Below are positions 1 to 8,368 of a stretch of 27,313 nt of DNA, in pieces. The position numbers and the translations under genes were made by a program. Positions within the stretch are counted from its first letter, which is position 1. Every line of letters begins with the position of its first letter. Source of the stretch: CAZFLM01 sp964519955 (GTDB lineage Bacteria; Armatimonadota; Chthonomonadetes; Chthonomonadales; CAJBBX01); the NCBI GenBank assembly GCA_964519955.1, contig CAZFLM010000083.1, positions 1-27,313 of the forward strand. Direction: 5' to 3'. The notes below the pieces were generated by a model, which did no database searches, was not told the origin of the DNA, and saw nothing but the letters and a program-made list of their open reading frames with translations.

Positions 1-750
<750 letters not shown>

Positions 751-778
751 GGGGGAGAACCGAACAAGGAGGCCTTTC

Positions 779-1873
779 ATGCCGATTCCACGACGGTCTG
801 CGGTGTACTGCCTTCTCTCGCTGCTTGTCTGCCGGGCTGCTGTCGCGTCGCCGGGAGCCGCCCGCCCTGATGACGCGCCCGACCAGGCCATTCTGTACGG
901 AAGCCGGAGCGCCTCGGGCCTGTCCTTGACCTGTGACTCGCGCTCCATCGCCGCGGTGGCCGGGACTTCGATCGGCTCGCGCGACCTCGGCGTCTACGCC
1001 ACCAGCACCGGGCTGCGCGCGTGGAAGATCCCGGTCTCCCGGCTGGGCTCCGGCCCCGACCCCGGCGTGCTCATCGTGCCCAACGGGACGGCGCTCATCT
1101 CCTGGGCCGAGCACATCCGCAACGCGCCGCCGGGCGAGGACCCGGAGCAGTACTGGGTCAGCATGGTCGACGCGAGGACCGGCCGGGTGAAGCGGCTCGT
1201 GCGGGGCTCTCCCGCCTGCGTGGCGGTCTCGGCCGACAGCCGGCGCGTGGCGGCGCTCTTCGAGCGCGGCGGCGCCTGCGATCTGCGGTTCTGGGCCCTG
1301 CCGTCGGGCCGCCTGCTCGCGACATGGTCCGCGGTGTGCGGGCGTGACCGGCTCGTGCGCCTCTCGCCGAACGGGTCGCGCGTCCTGCTGCGGAGCGAGG
1401 ATGGCGTTGGGCTCTGCGTGTACTCGTTCCCGGAGCGCAAGGTCGTCGCGTCCCTCGCCAACGAGATGGCCGGCAACGACGTCTGGGATGCCGTGTTCCG
1501 CGCGTCGGGGCAGGACATCTGCATCTTCGTCGCCGGTCGGGGGATCGTCGAGTGGAGCACCAGGACCGGCGCCGTCCAGAGGCGCAGAACGGGCTACGCC
1601 TTCGACCGCGGCTGGTTCTCTATCGACGGGCGGTTCTTCGGCGCCAGCGTTCAGGTTCCGTATGGGCAGGGACCTGTGTTGGTGCTGGTGGAGACGGCCT
1701 CCGGGCGCAGGCTCTGGTCCAGGTCGCTGCCCGCGGGCTCGCCGCTGATCTCGTGCGTGGTGCCCTCGCCGGATGGCCGGATGGTCGCGGTGTCCGACGC
1801 GTGGGCCGGCGAGCCGATGCCGAGCTGGGACGGCTCACTGGCCGCCACCAGGCTGTACCGCGTGGGTCCGTAA
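779..1873 (+). CDS. Secreted WD40/beta-propeller-like protein of unknown function
   Basis: A 364-aa protein. The start at 779 is preferred because AAGGAGG at 766-772 lies 6 bp upstream and because translation then opens with a signal peptide (Arg-Arg, then a hydrophobic stretch AVYCLLSLLVC, ending near AVASPGAA). Earlier in-frame starts run back into the preceding ATPase gene. The mature part has irregular WD40-like blades: DARTGRVKRLV...SADSRRVAALF (131-161), RLVRLSPNGSRVLLRS (191-206), and VVPSPDGRMVAVSD (327-340). Each has the 'S-x-D/N-G-x-x-V' strand pattern typical of TolB/PD40-like propellers. No catalytic residues are recognisable. It is probably periplasmic or surface-exposed and may be cotranscribed with the ATPase (28-bp gap). 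Function unknown. Confidence 0.8.
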   Translation: MPIPRRSAVYCLLSLLVCRAAVASPGAARPDDAPDQAILYGSRSASGLSLTCDSRSIAAVAGTSIGSRDLGVYATSTGLRAWKIPVSRLGSGPDPGVLIVPNGTALISWAEHIRNAPPGEDPEQYWVSMVDARTGRVKRLVRGSPACVAVSADSRRVAALFERGGACDLRFWALPSGRLLATWSAVCGRDRLVRLSPNGSRVLLRSEDGVGLCVYSFPERKVVASLANEMAGNDVWDAVFRASGQDICIFVAGRGIVEWSTRTGAVQRRRTGYAFDRGWFSIDGRFFGASVQVPYGQGPVLVLVETASGRRLWSRSLPAGSPLISCVVPSPDGRMVAVSDAWAGEPMPSWDGSLAATRLYRVGP

Positions 1874-1917
1874 CGGTCCGAGCGTAGGAGAGCCGCCCCG
1901 CCCCGGCGAAAGGGCCA

Positions 1918-1928
1918 CCGACAACTAG
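1918..1928 (+). promoter_or_regulatory. CCGACAACTAG element, copy 1
   Basis: An 11-base sequence ending 25 bp before the ATG of the beta-helix gene at 1954. It is identical to sequences at 8191-8201 and 10456-10466, all in the same orientation and all in gaps before + strand genes. It may be a promoter core, an operator or an mRNA leader signal. No -35 box matching TTGACA is evident upstream, so its role is open. Confidence 0.4.
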
Positions 1929-1953
1929 CGCCCCCTGGACTGGAGCCCTGCCC

Positions 1954-3639
1954 ATGCGCCGCCTGCCGCTCGCCGCCCTCGCCATCCTCTTCGCGTGCCT
2001 CGCGCGCCCCTGCGCCGGGCAGGAGACGGGCCTGTTCGACCTGCAGGGCTTCGTCGATGCCAGACTGGCGAAGGGCGAGAAGACCATCACCATCCCGCCC
2101 GGGCGGTACCGGGTGGCTCCGGTGCGCGGGCACCACCTCGTCCTGAGCAAGCTGAGCGGCGTGCGCATCGTGGCGGACGGGGTGGAGCTGGTCTGCACCG
2201 ACACCACGCGCGCGCTGACCATTGCCGAGTGCGCCGGCGTCACGGTGCGCGGCCTCACCATTGACTACGACCCACTCCCCTTCACGCAGGGCCGCATCGT
2301 CTCCCTCAGCGCGGACCGATCGGTGCACGAGGTCGAGCTGTTCGACGGCTACCCGGCTGCGTCCACCGCCCGCGCGTTCAAGTACGAGGTCTACCGGGCT
2401 GACACGCGCCTGCTCCGCTCCAGCGACGACCGGGCCGAGCGCGTCGAGGTGGTCGGTCCCCGGCGCCTGCGCATCCACACCGGCGGTGCGCGCGACAACA
2501 AGGGTGTGCAGGTGGGCGACATCGCGGTCATCGCCTCGGAGGCCGCGCCGCACGGCAATATCCCCCACGCGGTCGAGGTCACGCGCAGCAAGGGCGTGCG
2601 GCTGGAGGGCGTGACCGTCTACGCGTCGAACTGCTTCGGCTTCCTGGAGACCGGCTGCGACGGCACCACGTACCTGCGCTGCAAGGCCGACCGGCGCCCG
2701 CCCGGCAGCGACCCGGTGAAGCGCGGCGACGCACGCATCCGGTCGCTCAATGCGGACGCCTTTCACAGCATCAGCGCGGTGAAGGGGCCGGCGTATCTGC
2801 AGTGCACCGGGCGGTACATGGGCGACGACGGCATCAACATCTGCGGCGACTACCACCTGGTGACCGCCTGCGACGGGCGGGCGCTGCGGGTGCTGTCGAA
2901 GCAGGGCGCGACGATCGACATCGCCGCAGGCGACCCGGTGGAGCTGCTGACCTACGCGGGCGAGCGGCTGCCGGACGCCACGGTGGCGAGCATCGAGCCG
3001 GACGCGCCGCCGACCGACGCCGAGCGCGCGTTCATCGCCAAGCAGGGCATGGACGCGGGGCTGAAGGCGCTGCTCGGCAAGACCACGGCCTACCGCATCG
3101 TGCTGGACCGCGAGGTGGCGCTGCCGATGGGCTCGGCGATCTGCTCGGTGCGGCGCACGGGCAACGGCTTCCTGGTGAAGGGCTGCGAGTTCGGGCCGAA
3201 CCGTTCGCGCGGCATTCTGGTGAAGGCGAGCGACGGGGCGATCGTGGGGAACTGCGTGGTGGGCGGTCTGATGGCGGCGATCCTGGTGAGCCCGGAGTGG
3301 TGGTGGCTGGAGTCCGGCAGCGGGCGGAACGTGCGCATCCAGGGGAACACCATCCGCGACTGCGGCGACGTCGCGATCCAGGTGCTGGCGCTCGGCGGCG
3401 CTCCGGGCGTGGCGCCGGTAGGGGCGCACCGCGGCATCAGCATCGTGGGGAACCGCGTCGAGCAGAGCCCCTGGCCCGGCATCCTGGTCGCCTCGACGAG
3501 CGATCTGGCGCTCTCCGGCAACCGGGTGGGCGCGCCGGGCGAGCGCAAGGCGATGGAGTGGACGCTCTGGCGCTGCGGCCTGCAGCAAGCGACGCTGGAG
3601 CCGGTGATGACCGTGAACTGCGAGGGGGTGCGGCGGTAG
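1954..3639 (+). CDS. Secreted right-handed parallel beta-helix protein, GH110-like
   Basis: A 561-aa protein that starts with a signal peptide (MRRLPLAALAILFACLARPCAGQ). The body shows repeating beta-helix rungs, e.g. LTIAECAGVTVRGLTIDYDPLPF (split at 88-110), VEVTRSKGVRLEGVTVYASNCFGFLET and the late rungs GNTIRDCGDVAIQV and GNRVEQSPWPGILVAS. Residues 265-300 contain LNADAFHS and GRYMGDDGINICGDYH. The paired-Asp rung and the IDYDPLPFTQG segment resemble alpha-1,3-galactosidase-type (GH110) proteins. That family match is recalled by pattern, not searched, so a general polysaccharide-lyase or glycosidase fold is the safer call. It is probably exported and acts on polysaccharide. No strong Shine-Dalgarno is seen before the ATG. 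An 80-bp gap separates it from the preceding gene, and the 75-bp tandem repeats follow 15 bp after its stop. Confidence 0.85.
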   Translation: MRRLPLAALAILFACLARPCAGQETGLFDLQGFVDARLAKGEKTITIPPGRYRVAPVRGHHLVLSKLSGVRIVADGVELVCTDTTRALTIAECAGVTVRGLTIDYDPLPFTQGRIVSLSADRSVHEVELFDGYPAASTARAFKYEVYRADTRLLRSSDDRAERVEVVGPRRLRIHTGGARDNKGVQVGDIAVIASEAAPHGNIPHAVEVTRSKGVRLEGVTVYASNCFGFLETGCDGTTYLRCKADRRPPGSDPVKRGDARIRSLNADAFHSISAVKGPAYLQCTGRYMGDDGINICGDYHLVTACDGRALRVLSKQGATIDIAAGDPVELLTYAGERLPDATVASIEPDAPPTDAERAFIAKQGMDAGLKALLGKTTAYRIVLDREVALPMGSAICSVRRTGNGFLVKGCEFGPNRSRGILVKASDGAIVGNCVVGGLMAAILVSPEWWWLESGSGRNVRIQGNTIRDCGDVAIQVLALGGAPGVAPVGAHRGISIVGNRVEQSPWPGILVASTSDLALSGNRVGAPGERKAMEWTLWRCGLQQATLEPVMTVNCEGVRR

Positions 3640-3654
3640 GACGGCTCGGCGGGG

Positions 3655-3873
3655 TGCACCGGTGGGACAAGCCCACCGGCAGTGTGGCCTGTGGCCGGTC
3701 GTCCTTCGGACTGATGGGCGGGGGCTGGGTGCACCGGTGGGACAAGCCCACCGGCAGTGTGGCCTGTGGCCGGCCGTCCTTCGGACTGATGGGCGGGGGC
3801 TGGGTGCACCGGTGGGACAAGCCCACCGGCAGTGTGGCCTGTGGCCGGCCGTCCTTCGGACTGATGGGCGGGG
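3655..3873 (+). repeat. Three tandem copies of a 75-bp repeat
   Basis: Copies start at 3655, 3730 and 3805, an exact 75-bp period. Copies 1 and 2 are 75 bp and copy 3 matches for 69 bp before diverging. The only substitution I see is T at 3699 in copy 1 against C in the other two. Each unit carries a hairpin with arms CCGGTGGG and CCCACCGG around a 5-nt loop (3659-3679 in copy 1). The array begins 15 bp after the beta-helix gene stop and could end its transcript, but there is no T tract. Because 75 is divisible by 3, all frames stay open across the array, which makes spurious repeat peptides on both strands. Confidence 0.9.
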
Positions 3874-4033
3874 ACGGTCCAGGGCATGCAGCCTTTGGCG
3901 ACGGATTGGCAGGCATTTGTCTGGGCGTGCAGGGGGTTCGCGGCCGCTCGGTGAATAACCCGTCGTCAGTCTACTAGTATGGCGCGGCGCGGCCCAGTGG
4001 CAGTCGCGCGATGGCGCCGGGAGGAGCATGCAG
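3874..4033 (+). other. Gap and leader before the GyrI-domain gene
   Basis: Together with the tandem array this makes a 394-bp gene-free stretch. It contains a locally A/T-richer patch around 3951-3981 (GTGAATAACC, then CTACTAGTATGG), which may hold a promoter. I cannot match both hexamers to a sigma-70 consensus. GGAGGAG at 4020-4026 is the ribosome binding site for the next gene. Confidence 0.3.
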
Positions 4034-5920
4034 ATGCCGCTGGCAGAGAGCGCAGCCCGAGATGGCCACCTGTTCGACGTCCTATCCGAGCCCCAGCGGG
4101 ACATTGTGTCGCGCATCCACGCGGCGGCCGTCGCTCATGGGTGCCGGTGCAGGGCGGACCAGGGCGCGGCGCAGGGCGACTGGACCTTCGTGTACTCGGC
4201 CATGGGGCTCACGGTCACCGTGGCCTCGGGGAGTGTCCGCGTCAACGTGCAGTATGACCTGCGCGCGCTCCTGGACTTCTACCGCCACCAGGCGGACGAC
4301 GTAACCAGGCGCCTCCTGTTCGAGGCAGCGATCCCATGCTGCTTCTGCATCGACGACAAGTGCACCACTCTCCTCACCGACCGCACCATCGTCCTCGGGG
4401 ATCGGCGGAAGCAGTTGTGCGGCCCGTACCGGCATCGCCTCGACATTCCGGTGGACGAGGCCACTGTCTCCTCGATGGGCCCCATCCTCGACATGGCCTT
4501 CCACTACTGCACCCCCGAGATGCACAGCGACTTGTTCAACGTCGACAGGGTCACGTACCGGGTGGAGGAGCGGCCGGCGTTCTGCGTCGTCGGATACCCG
4601 CACCGGTCCACCATGCTGAGTGTCAAGACGGAGGACTTCATCGCGGCGTGCTTCCGGAGCGGCGACGAGCGCGCGGCGAAGCTTCAGGCGCTGCTCGAGC
4701 TGATACCCGGCCGCCGCGACGCCGCGCCTGTGGGCGTCACCAAGGACTTCGTGGATGGCCTCGACTACACCTACGTCCTTGGAGTGGCGTGCGAGCCCGA
4801 CCGGGTTCCGGCGGCGCTGCCCGAGGGCGTCGAGGTCGTCCCGGTCGGCGCCGGTGCGTATGCCATCTACAACAGCAGCGCCGGTGACTACAGGAGCGTG
4901 TGGCGGCACTTCAAGGATGCCTTCTACGAAGCCGAGCACCAGGGCTACGATCCCGCGAGGCTCCCCTTCGAGTGGTTCGGGGAGGACGGCCGCTTCCGCG
5001 ACGTGAGTATCCCCGTGGCGCCTGAGATGCCCAAGGACAGCGGGATCCGGCGGCGCGTTCTGCGGACACCCGACATCGAGATCGCCGGGTACCTGGACTG
5101 GAGCGAGGCCGACTTCCCGCTGTGCGAACACGTGTGGGACCCGGCCGGCAAGGTGCGGGCGGCGTTCCCGGATGCGCCTCGGTACTACTGCGCGTCCGTA
5201 CACGCGAAGCCCGGCCAGCCGATCCATGGCAAGTTCGGCGTGGATGTCGACCAGACCGACGTGGTGCCGGAGGGGCTGCGGAGGATGACGATACGCGGCG
5301 GGTACTGGCATGCCACTGGCTACGCCTACCCGGTTAGCGGCGAGTACGAGTTCGAGGCCCACTACGAGCCGGCCCGCCCGCTCGACTGCCTGAACCACCC
5401 GCGGGATTTCGTCGAGGTGGAGTACAACGGCCGCGGCGCGTACTCGGAGATCCTCGTGCCCGTTCGCGTGCCGGGGCAGCGTCTGGTGGAACTGGTGGAG
5501 GTGCCGGTGTGGCGCCTGATCGGCAAGCAGGTCAGGCTGCCGGAAGTGGCCATCACGGACGATGACATCTGCGCGCTCTGGGACATGCCGGGCAACCTGC
5601 GGCCCGGCGGGCACACCACGGCGTTTCGCCAGGAGCCGCAGGGCACGCAGGCGCACTTCGCGGGGCCGGTCATCAGCGGCGCCGATGCGGAGACGGCTGC
5701 GGAGGTGCCCGAAGGATTGGAGCGCTTCGAGCTGCCCGGCGGGCGCTACGTCAGGCTATCGGAGGACACCCCCAACGGGGAGCTGGACTGGTGGACGCCG
5801 GCGTACGCTTTCCAGGACATGAAGACCGAGATCGGGGCGGAGCTTGACCTGTCGAGGCACTTCGTCGTTCAGGCAAGCGAGCGCGGACGCCGGTTCGTGC
5901 TCTACGTGCCGGTTCGGTAG
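4034..5920 (+). CDS. Cysteine-containing N-terminal domain fused to three tandem GyrI-like (AraC effector-binding type) domains
   Basis: A 628-aa protein. Two ATGs lie close together (4028 and 4034). 4034 is chosen because GGAGGAG at 4020-4026 is 7 bp from it but only 1 bp from 4028. Residues 12-155 form a domain with CCFCIDDKC (102-110) and LCGPYRHRLDIPV (128-140), possibly metal binding, which I cannot name. Then come three repeats of the GyrI/SOUL-like ligand-binding fold at about 173-330, 340-480 and 484-628. Each opens with a 'x-E-x-P-x-x-x-x-G' strand (VEERPAFCVVGY, RTPDIEIAGY, VEVPVWRLIGK) and has the 'PEG-x-x-x-x-x-x-GGxY' element (PEGVEVVPVGAGAYAIY, PEGLRRMTIRGGYWHATG, PEGLERFELPGGRYVRL). 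Family members bind small molecules. No HTH or signal peptide is seen, so it is a cytosolic binder or hydrolase-like protein rather than a repressor. Substrate unknown. Confidence 0.8.
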   Translation: MPLAESAARDGHLFDVLSEPQRDIVSRIHAAAVAHGCRCRADQGAAQGDWTFVYSAMGLTVTVASGSVRVNVQYDLRALLDFYRHQADDVTRRLLFEAAIPCCFCIDDKCTTLLTDRTIVLGDRRKQLCGPYRHRLDIPVDEATVSSMGPILDMAFHYCTPEMHSDLFNVDRVTYRVEERPAFCVVGYPHRSTMLSVKTEDFIAACFRSGDERAAKLQALLELIPGRRDAAPVGVTKDFVDGLDYTYVLGVACEPDRVPAALPEGVEVVPVGAGAYAIYNSSAGDYRSVWRHFKDAFYEAEHQGYDPARLPFEWFGEDGRFRDVSIPVAPEMPKDSGIRRRVLRTPDIEIAGYLDWSEADFPLCEHVWDPAGKVRAAFPDAPRYYCASVHAKPGQPIHGKFGVDVDQTDVVPEGLRRMTIRGGYWHATGYAYPVSGEYEFEAHYEPARPLDCLNHPRDFVEVEYNGRGAYSEILVPVRVPGQRLVELVEVPVWRLIGKQVRLPEVAITDDDICALWDMPGNLRPGGHTTAFRQEPQGTQAHFAGPVISGADAETAAEVPEGLERFELPGGRYVRLSEDTPNGELDWWTPAYAFQDMKTEIGAELDLSRHFVVQASERGRRFVLYVPVR

Positions 5921-5927
5921 CCGGACC

Positions 5928-5960
5928 GGGGGGAGGCTGGGCCGGCCGGCTCGCCCTCCC
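5928..5960 (+). terminator. GC-rich hairpin after the GyrI-domain gene
   Basis: GGGAGG at 5931-5936 pairs with CCTCCC at 5955-5960, with a self-complementary GGCCGGCC inside the loop, 10 bp after the stop codon at 5918-5920. There is no T tract, so this is a possible terminator or mRNA 3'-end structure only. Confidence 0.3.
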
Positions 5961-6050
5961 TCGACGGCCGGGCAACTCCGAGGTCGGTGAAACCGCCTGC
6001 GCCGGCTCTCGTACCCCTCAGTGAGGCTGAACTCATTGTGGAGGATCGCC

Positions 6051-7346
6051 ATGCTGCGAGTAGGCCGGCTGCCGCGGTGCGTGGCTCTGTGCGCCGCTCT
6101 CGCCGGGCAGGCGGCGGGGCAGGACCTGGGCAAGCCCGGAACGCTCAAGGAGGAGCTGGCCGCCGCGCGGAAGGCGGGGCTGCCGCTCACCGCGAAGGAC
6201 CTGGTGCGGCCCAAGCTGCCGGACGCGCAGAACGCCGCGCCGCTGTACCGGCGTTTGGGTCAGATCCTCTACGAGAAGCCGATCGGACAGGAGTTGGCTG
6301 AGGTCGTCGAGGCGCGTGCCGCGCGCACCGGGGCGTCGGCAGCCGACATCGCCGCGGCGCGCGGCTTCCTGGCTGAGCGCCGCGACCTGATGGATCTGAT
6401 CCATGAGGCGGCCGGCAAGCCTGCCTGCGAGTTCACGCGCGACTGGAGACAGGGCACCGCGCTGCAGTTCCCCGAGTATGCGCGACTGCGGGAGGCTGCC
6501 AGGCTTCTGGCGGCCGAGGCGGCTGTGCGGGCGGCGGATGGCAGCGTGGACGGAGCCATCCGCTCGTGCCGGATGGTGCTGGCGATCGCGCACCAGGCAT
6601 CGGGCGACCCGAACGTTGTTGCTCACCTTGTGGACTCAGCGATCGCGCACATCGGCTTCCGATCGCTCGAGAACGTGCTGCGCGCGCACCCAGACAGGGA
6701 GACCGCGTCCAGCGTCATTGCCGCCGCCGCCGAATACCGGGGGCGCGAGCCTGTCCATGTGATGGGCGGAGAGCTGATGATGGCAAGGGCCGCCATCGCG
6801 GAGGTCCGGAAGGGCGGCGTCGACGCCCTCGACCAGATGCGCGACGGGCACCCCTCGGGTCTTCGGCGCGGCGCTCCGTTCGCTCAGGCCATGGACGCGA
6901 ACGAGGCCTTCCTGCTGTGGGAGTACCGGCACGCTGCGGACGCGCTGCGTATGCCGGTCCCCGCATGCCTGCGCCGTCTGGCAGCGCTGAGCAAGAACCT
7001 CGACGCGGCCTGCGAGCGCAACGACCGGAGCATCGTGCTGGCAGGCATCCTGGTTCCGCAGTTCGACCGCTTTGTGCAAGCCTACGCGCGTGCCGAAGCC
7101 CAGCGCGACGCGCTGCGCTCCGCCGCCGCGGTGCTGGCGTGGCGCGCGGAGCACGGGGCGCTGCCGGCCGCGCTGGATGCGTGCATGAAGCCCGTGCCGG
7201 TGGACCCGTTCGATGGGAAGCCGATGCGGTATCGCGTCGAGGGCAGCGGCTTCGTGGTGTACAGCGTGGGCGAGACGGGCAAGTACGCCGGCGCACCGCG
7301 CGTGGTGGGCCAGCCGTTCCGCGAGGCGATGGTGCGGTGGCCGTAG
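6051..7346 (+). CDS. Secreted alpha-helical protein of unknown function
   Basis: A 431-aa protein. The start at 6051 is supported by GGAGG at 6040-6044 (6-bp spacing) and by the signal peptide it yields (MLRVGRLPRCVALCAALAGQAAGQ). The mature protein is predicted by eye to be mostly helical and Ala/Arg-rich. An early segment contains LTAKDLVRPKLPDAQNAAPLYRRL (about 46-69, given here only as a landmark). The C-terminus has DPFDGKPMRY (385-394) and GFVVYSVGE (400-408), a pattern recurring in uncharacterised secreted proteins of Planctomycetota, Verrucomicrobiota and Armatimonadota. No enzymatic motif is visible. It stands alone: 130 bp after the previous gene and convergent with the PPIase. It is likely periplasmic; function not assignable. 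Confidence 0.78.
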   Translation: MLRVGRLPRCVALCAALAGQAAGQDLGKPGTLKEELAAARKAGLPLTAKDLVRPKLPDAQNAAPLYRRLGQILYEKPIGQELAEVVEARAARTGASAADIAAARGFLAERRDLMDLIHEAAGKPACEFTRDWRQGTALQFPEYARLREAARLLAAEAAVRAADGSVDGAIRSCRMVLAIAHQASGDPNVVAHLVDSAIAHIGFRSLENVLRAHPDRETASSVIAAAAEYRGREPVHVMGGELMMARAAIAEVRKGGVDALDQMRDGHPSGLRRGAPFAQAMDANEAFLLWEYRHAADALRMPVPACLRRLAALSKNLDAACERNDRSIVLAGILVPQFDRFVQAYARAEAQRDALRSAAAVLAWRAEHGALPAALDACMKPVPVDPFDGKPMRYRVEGSGFVVYSVGETGKYAGAPRVVGQPFREAMVRWP

Positions 7347-7360
7347 GCGTTGCGCGGCGA

Positions 7361-7403
7361 CCCCTCTCCCGGCCTTCGGCCACCCTCCCGCAAGGGGCGA
7401 GGG
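7361..7403. repeat. REP-like nested palindrome between convergent genes
   Basis: Inner hairpin GGCC-TTC-GGCC (7371-7381) sits inside an outer stem CCCTCTCCC (7362-7370) / GGGCGAGGG (7395-7403) with one mismatch. It lies 14 bp after the stop of the secreted helical gene and 134 bp before the stop of the PPIase gene on the other strand. It resembles the dispersed CCCTCTCCC...GGGAGAGGG palindromes found in many GC-rich genomes, and could also act as a bidirectional terminator although it has no T tract. Only one copy is in this window. The rest of the 191-bp gap is G/C-rich with nothing recognisable. Confidence 0.5.
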
Positions 7404-7537
7404 CCGTGGAGGGGGCGTGTGCGTGGGGTTTGCCGCCGGGGGCGGCGGCGGTCCAGGGGTGGGCCGAGCGCCACGGCGGGCAGGATCGGGGCGGCGCGCG
7501 GCATCAAGCCGGTGCCGCCCCGAGTGCGTCGGCGGGG

Positions 7538-8008
7538 TCAGTCCTTCTCGGTGACGGTGGCCTTGACGATGCGGTCGCCCTGCTTGATGGCGAGGACCAC
7601 GTCGATGTCGGCCTGGGCTTCGCACTTGCCGAAGACCGTGTGCACGCCGTTCAGGTGCTGGACGGAAGTGACGGGCCCGTTGACGATGAAGAACTGGCTG
7701 CCGCCGGTGTCCTTGCCCGCGTGCGCCATCGAGAGGGCGCCCAGCTCATGCTTGTGCGGGTTGCCGGCGGTTTCGCACTTGATCTGCCAGCCGGGGCCTC
7801 CGGTGCCGGGCATGCCCTTGGCGCCCGGGCGCGTGTTCGGGCAGCCGCCCTGGATCACGAAGCCGGGGATGACGCGGTGGAACGCGATGCTGTCGTAGAA
7901 GCCGTCCTCGACGAGCTTGACGAAATTGGCGACGGTGCCGGGCGCCTCGGCGGGGAAGAGGACCAGGTTGATGTCGCCCTTATCGGTCTGAAGCAGAACG
8001 CGGGTCAT
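7538..8008 (-). CDS. Cyclophilin-type peptidyl-prolyl cis-trans isomerase
   Basis: A 156-aa protein; ATG at 8008 preceded by AGGAG at 6-bp spacing. It catalyses cis-trans isomerisation of Xaa-Pro bonds and so assists folding. Catalytic motifs are intact: FHRVIPGFVIQGG (43-55, catalytic Arg45), MAHAGKDTGGSQFFI (94-108, Gln/Phe pocket) and HLNGVHTVFGK (118-128). There is no signal peptide, so this is the cytosolic form. Length is normal for small bacterial cyclophilins. The segment GCPNTRPGAKGMPGTGGPGW (55-74) is a few residues longer than the common GGDPTGTGTGGPGY loop, a variant seen in several bacterial lineages. It is transcribed alone, divergent from the first PAS gene. Confidence 0.96.
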   Translation of the reverse strand: MTRVLLQTDKGDINLVLFPAEAPGTVANFVKLVEDGFYDSIAFHRVIPGFVIQGGCPNTRPGAKGMPGTGGPGWQIKCETAGNPHKHELGALSMAHAGKDTGGSQFFIVNGPVTSVQHLNGVHTVFGKCEAQADIDVVLAIKQGDRIVKATVTEKD

Positions 8009-8368
8009 GTCGTCTCCTGACGCCGCACCCGTCGTCGGGTGGGCAGCGCGCTGTGCGCGGTAGATATGGTACCTCGCGGTGCGCCGCCGCTCGCATCGCC
8101 GTGCCCGGCGTCCGGAGGCCGGCCCGCGTCGTGCCCCTCGTACCCTTGCCGGCTTGCAGCGGGGCGGTCTTCAGTTCGCGCCGGTCCGTTCCGACAACTA
8201 GCCTGAGGAGCCGACGCGGCCACGGATGGTCCGGCTCCGCCCGTCTAGACATGCCGCTCGGCCCAGATGTGCGAGCATCCGGCCGACGCAGCACCTCGCG
8301 GTCTCTCCGCCCCGTCGAGCCGAACGCCGACATGTCGCGCCAGGTTCACGGCTGCGACGGAGCGCCGA
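8009..8368. other. 360-bp divergent intergenic region (PPIase / PAS protein 1)
   Basis: Contains the start-proximal region of two divergent genes. A hairpin CACCCG-TCGT-CGGGTG (8026-8041) lies in the PPIase leader. The most A/T-rich patch is an imperfect palindrome GGTAGATATGGTACC (8059-8073), a plausible promoter core for either strand, but no clear -35 partner is seen. The CCGACAACTAG element and an inverted repeat follow (listed separately). An in-frame ATG at 8267 could extend the PAS gene upstream, but it lacks a ribosome binding site. Confidence 0.5.
8191..8238 (+). promoter_or_regulatory. CCGACAACTAG element, copy 2, with following inverted repeat
   Basis: CCGACAACTAG at 8191-8201 is followed 5 bp later by GGAGCCG (8207-8213) and its exact complement CGGCTCC (8232-8238), an 18-nt loop apart. 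It lies 167 bp before the ATG of PAS protein 1. The same order, 11-mer then inverted repeat, occurs before PAS protein 2. Confidence 0.45.

Noticed and set aside
3655..3873. CRISPR array
   Set aside because: The three units are contiguous and nearly identical over their whole length with no variable spacers, and there are no cas genes.
3648..3887. Repeat peptides such as HRWDKPTGSVACGR in the tandem array
   Set aside because: All frames are open because the unit is 75 bp and GC-rich; the frames are continuations of shadows from flanking genes, with no plausible start and ribosome binding site.
1651..4116. An 821-codon open frame on the - strand
   Set aside because: It runs antisense across the WD40-like and beta-helix genes and the 75-bp repeats, is rich in Arg/His/Pro/Ala, and has no ribosome binding site or domain. 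It is a high-GC shadow.
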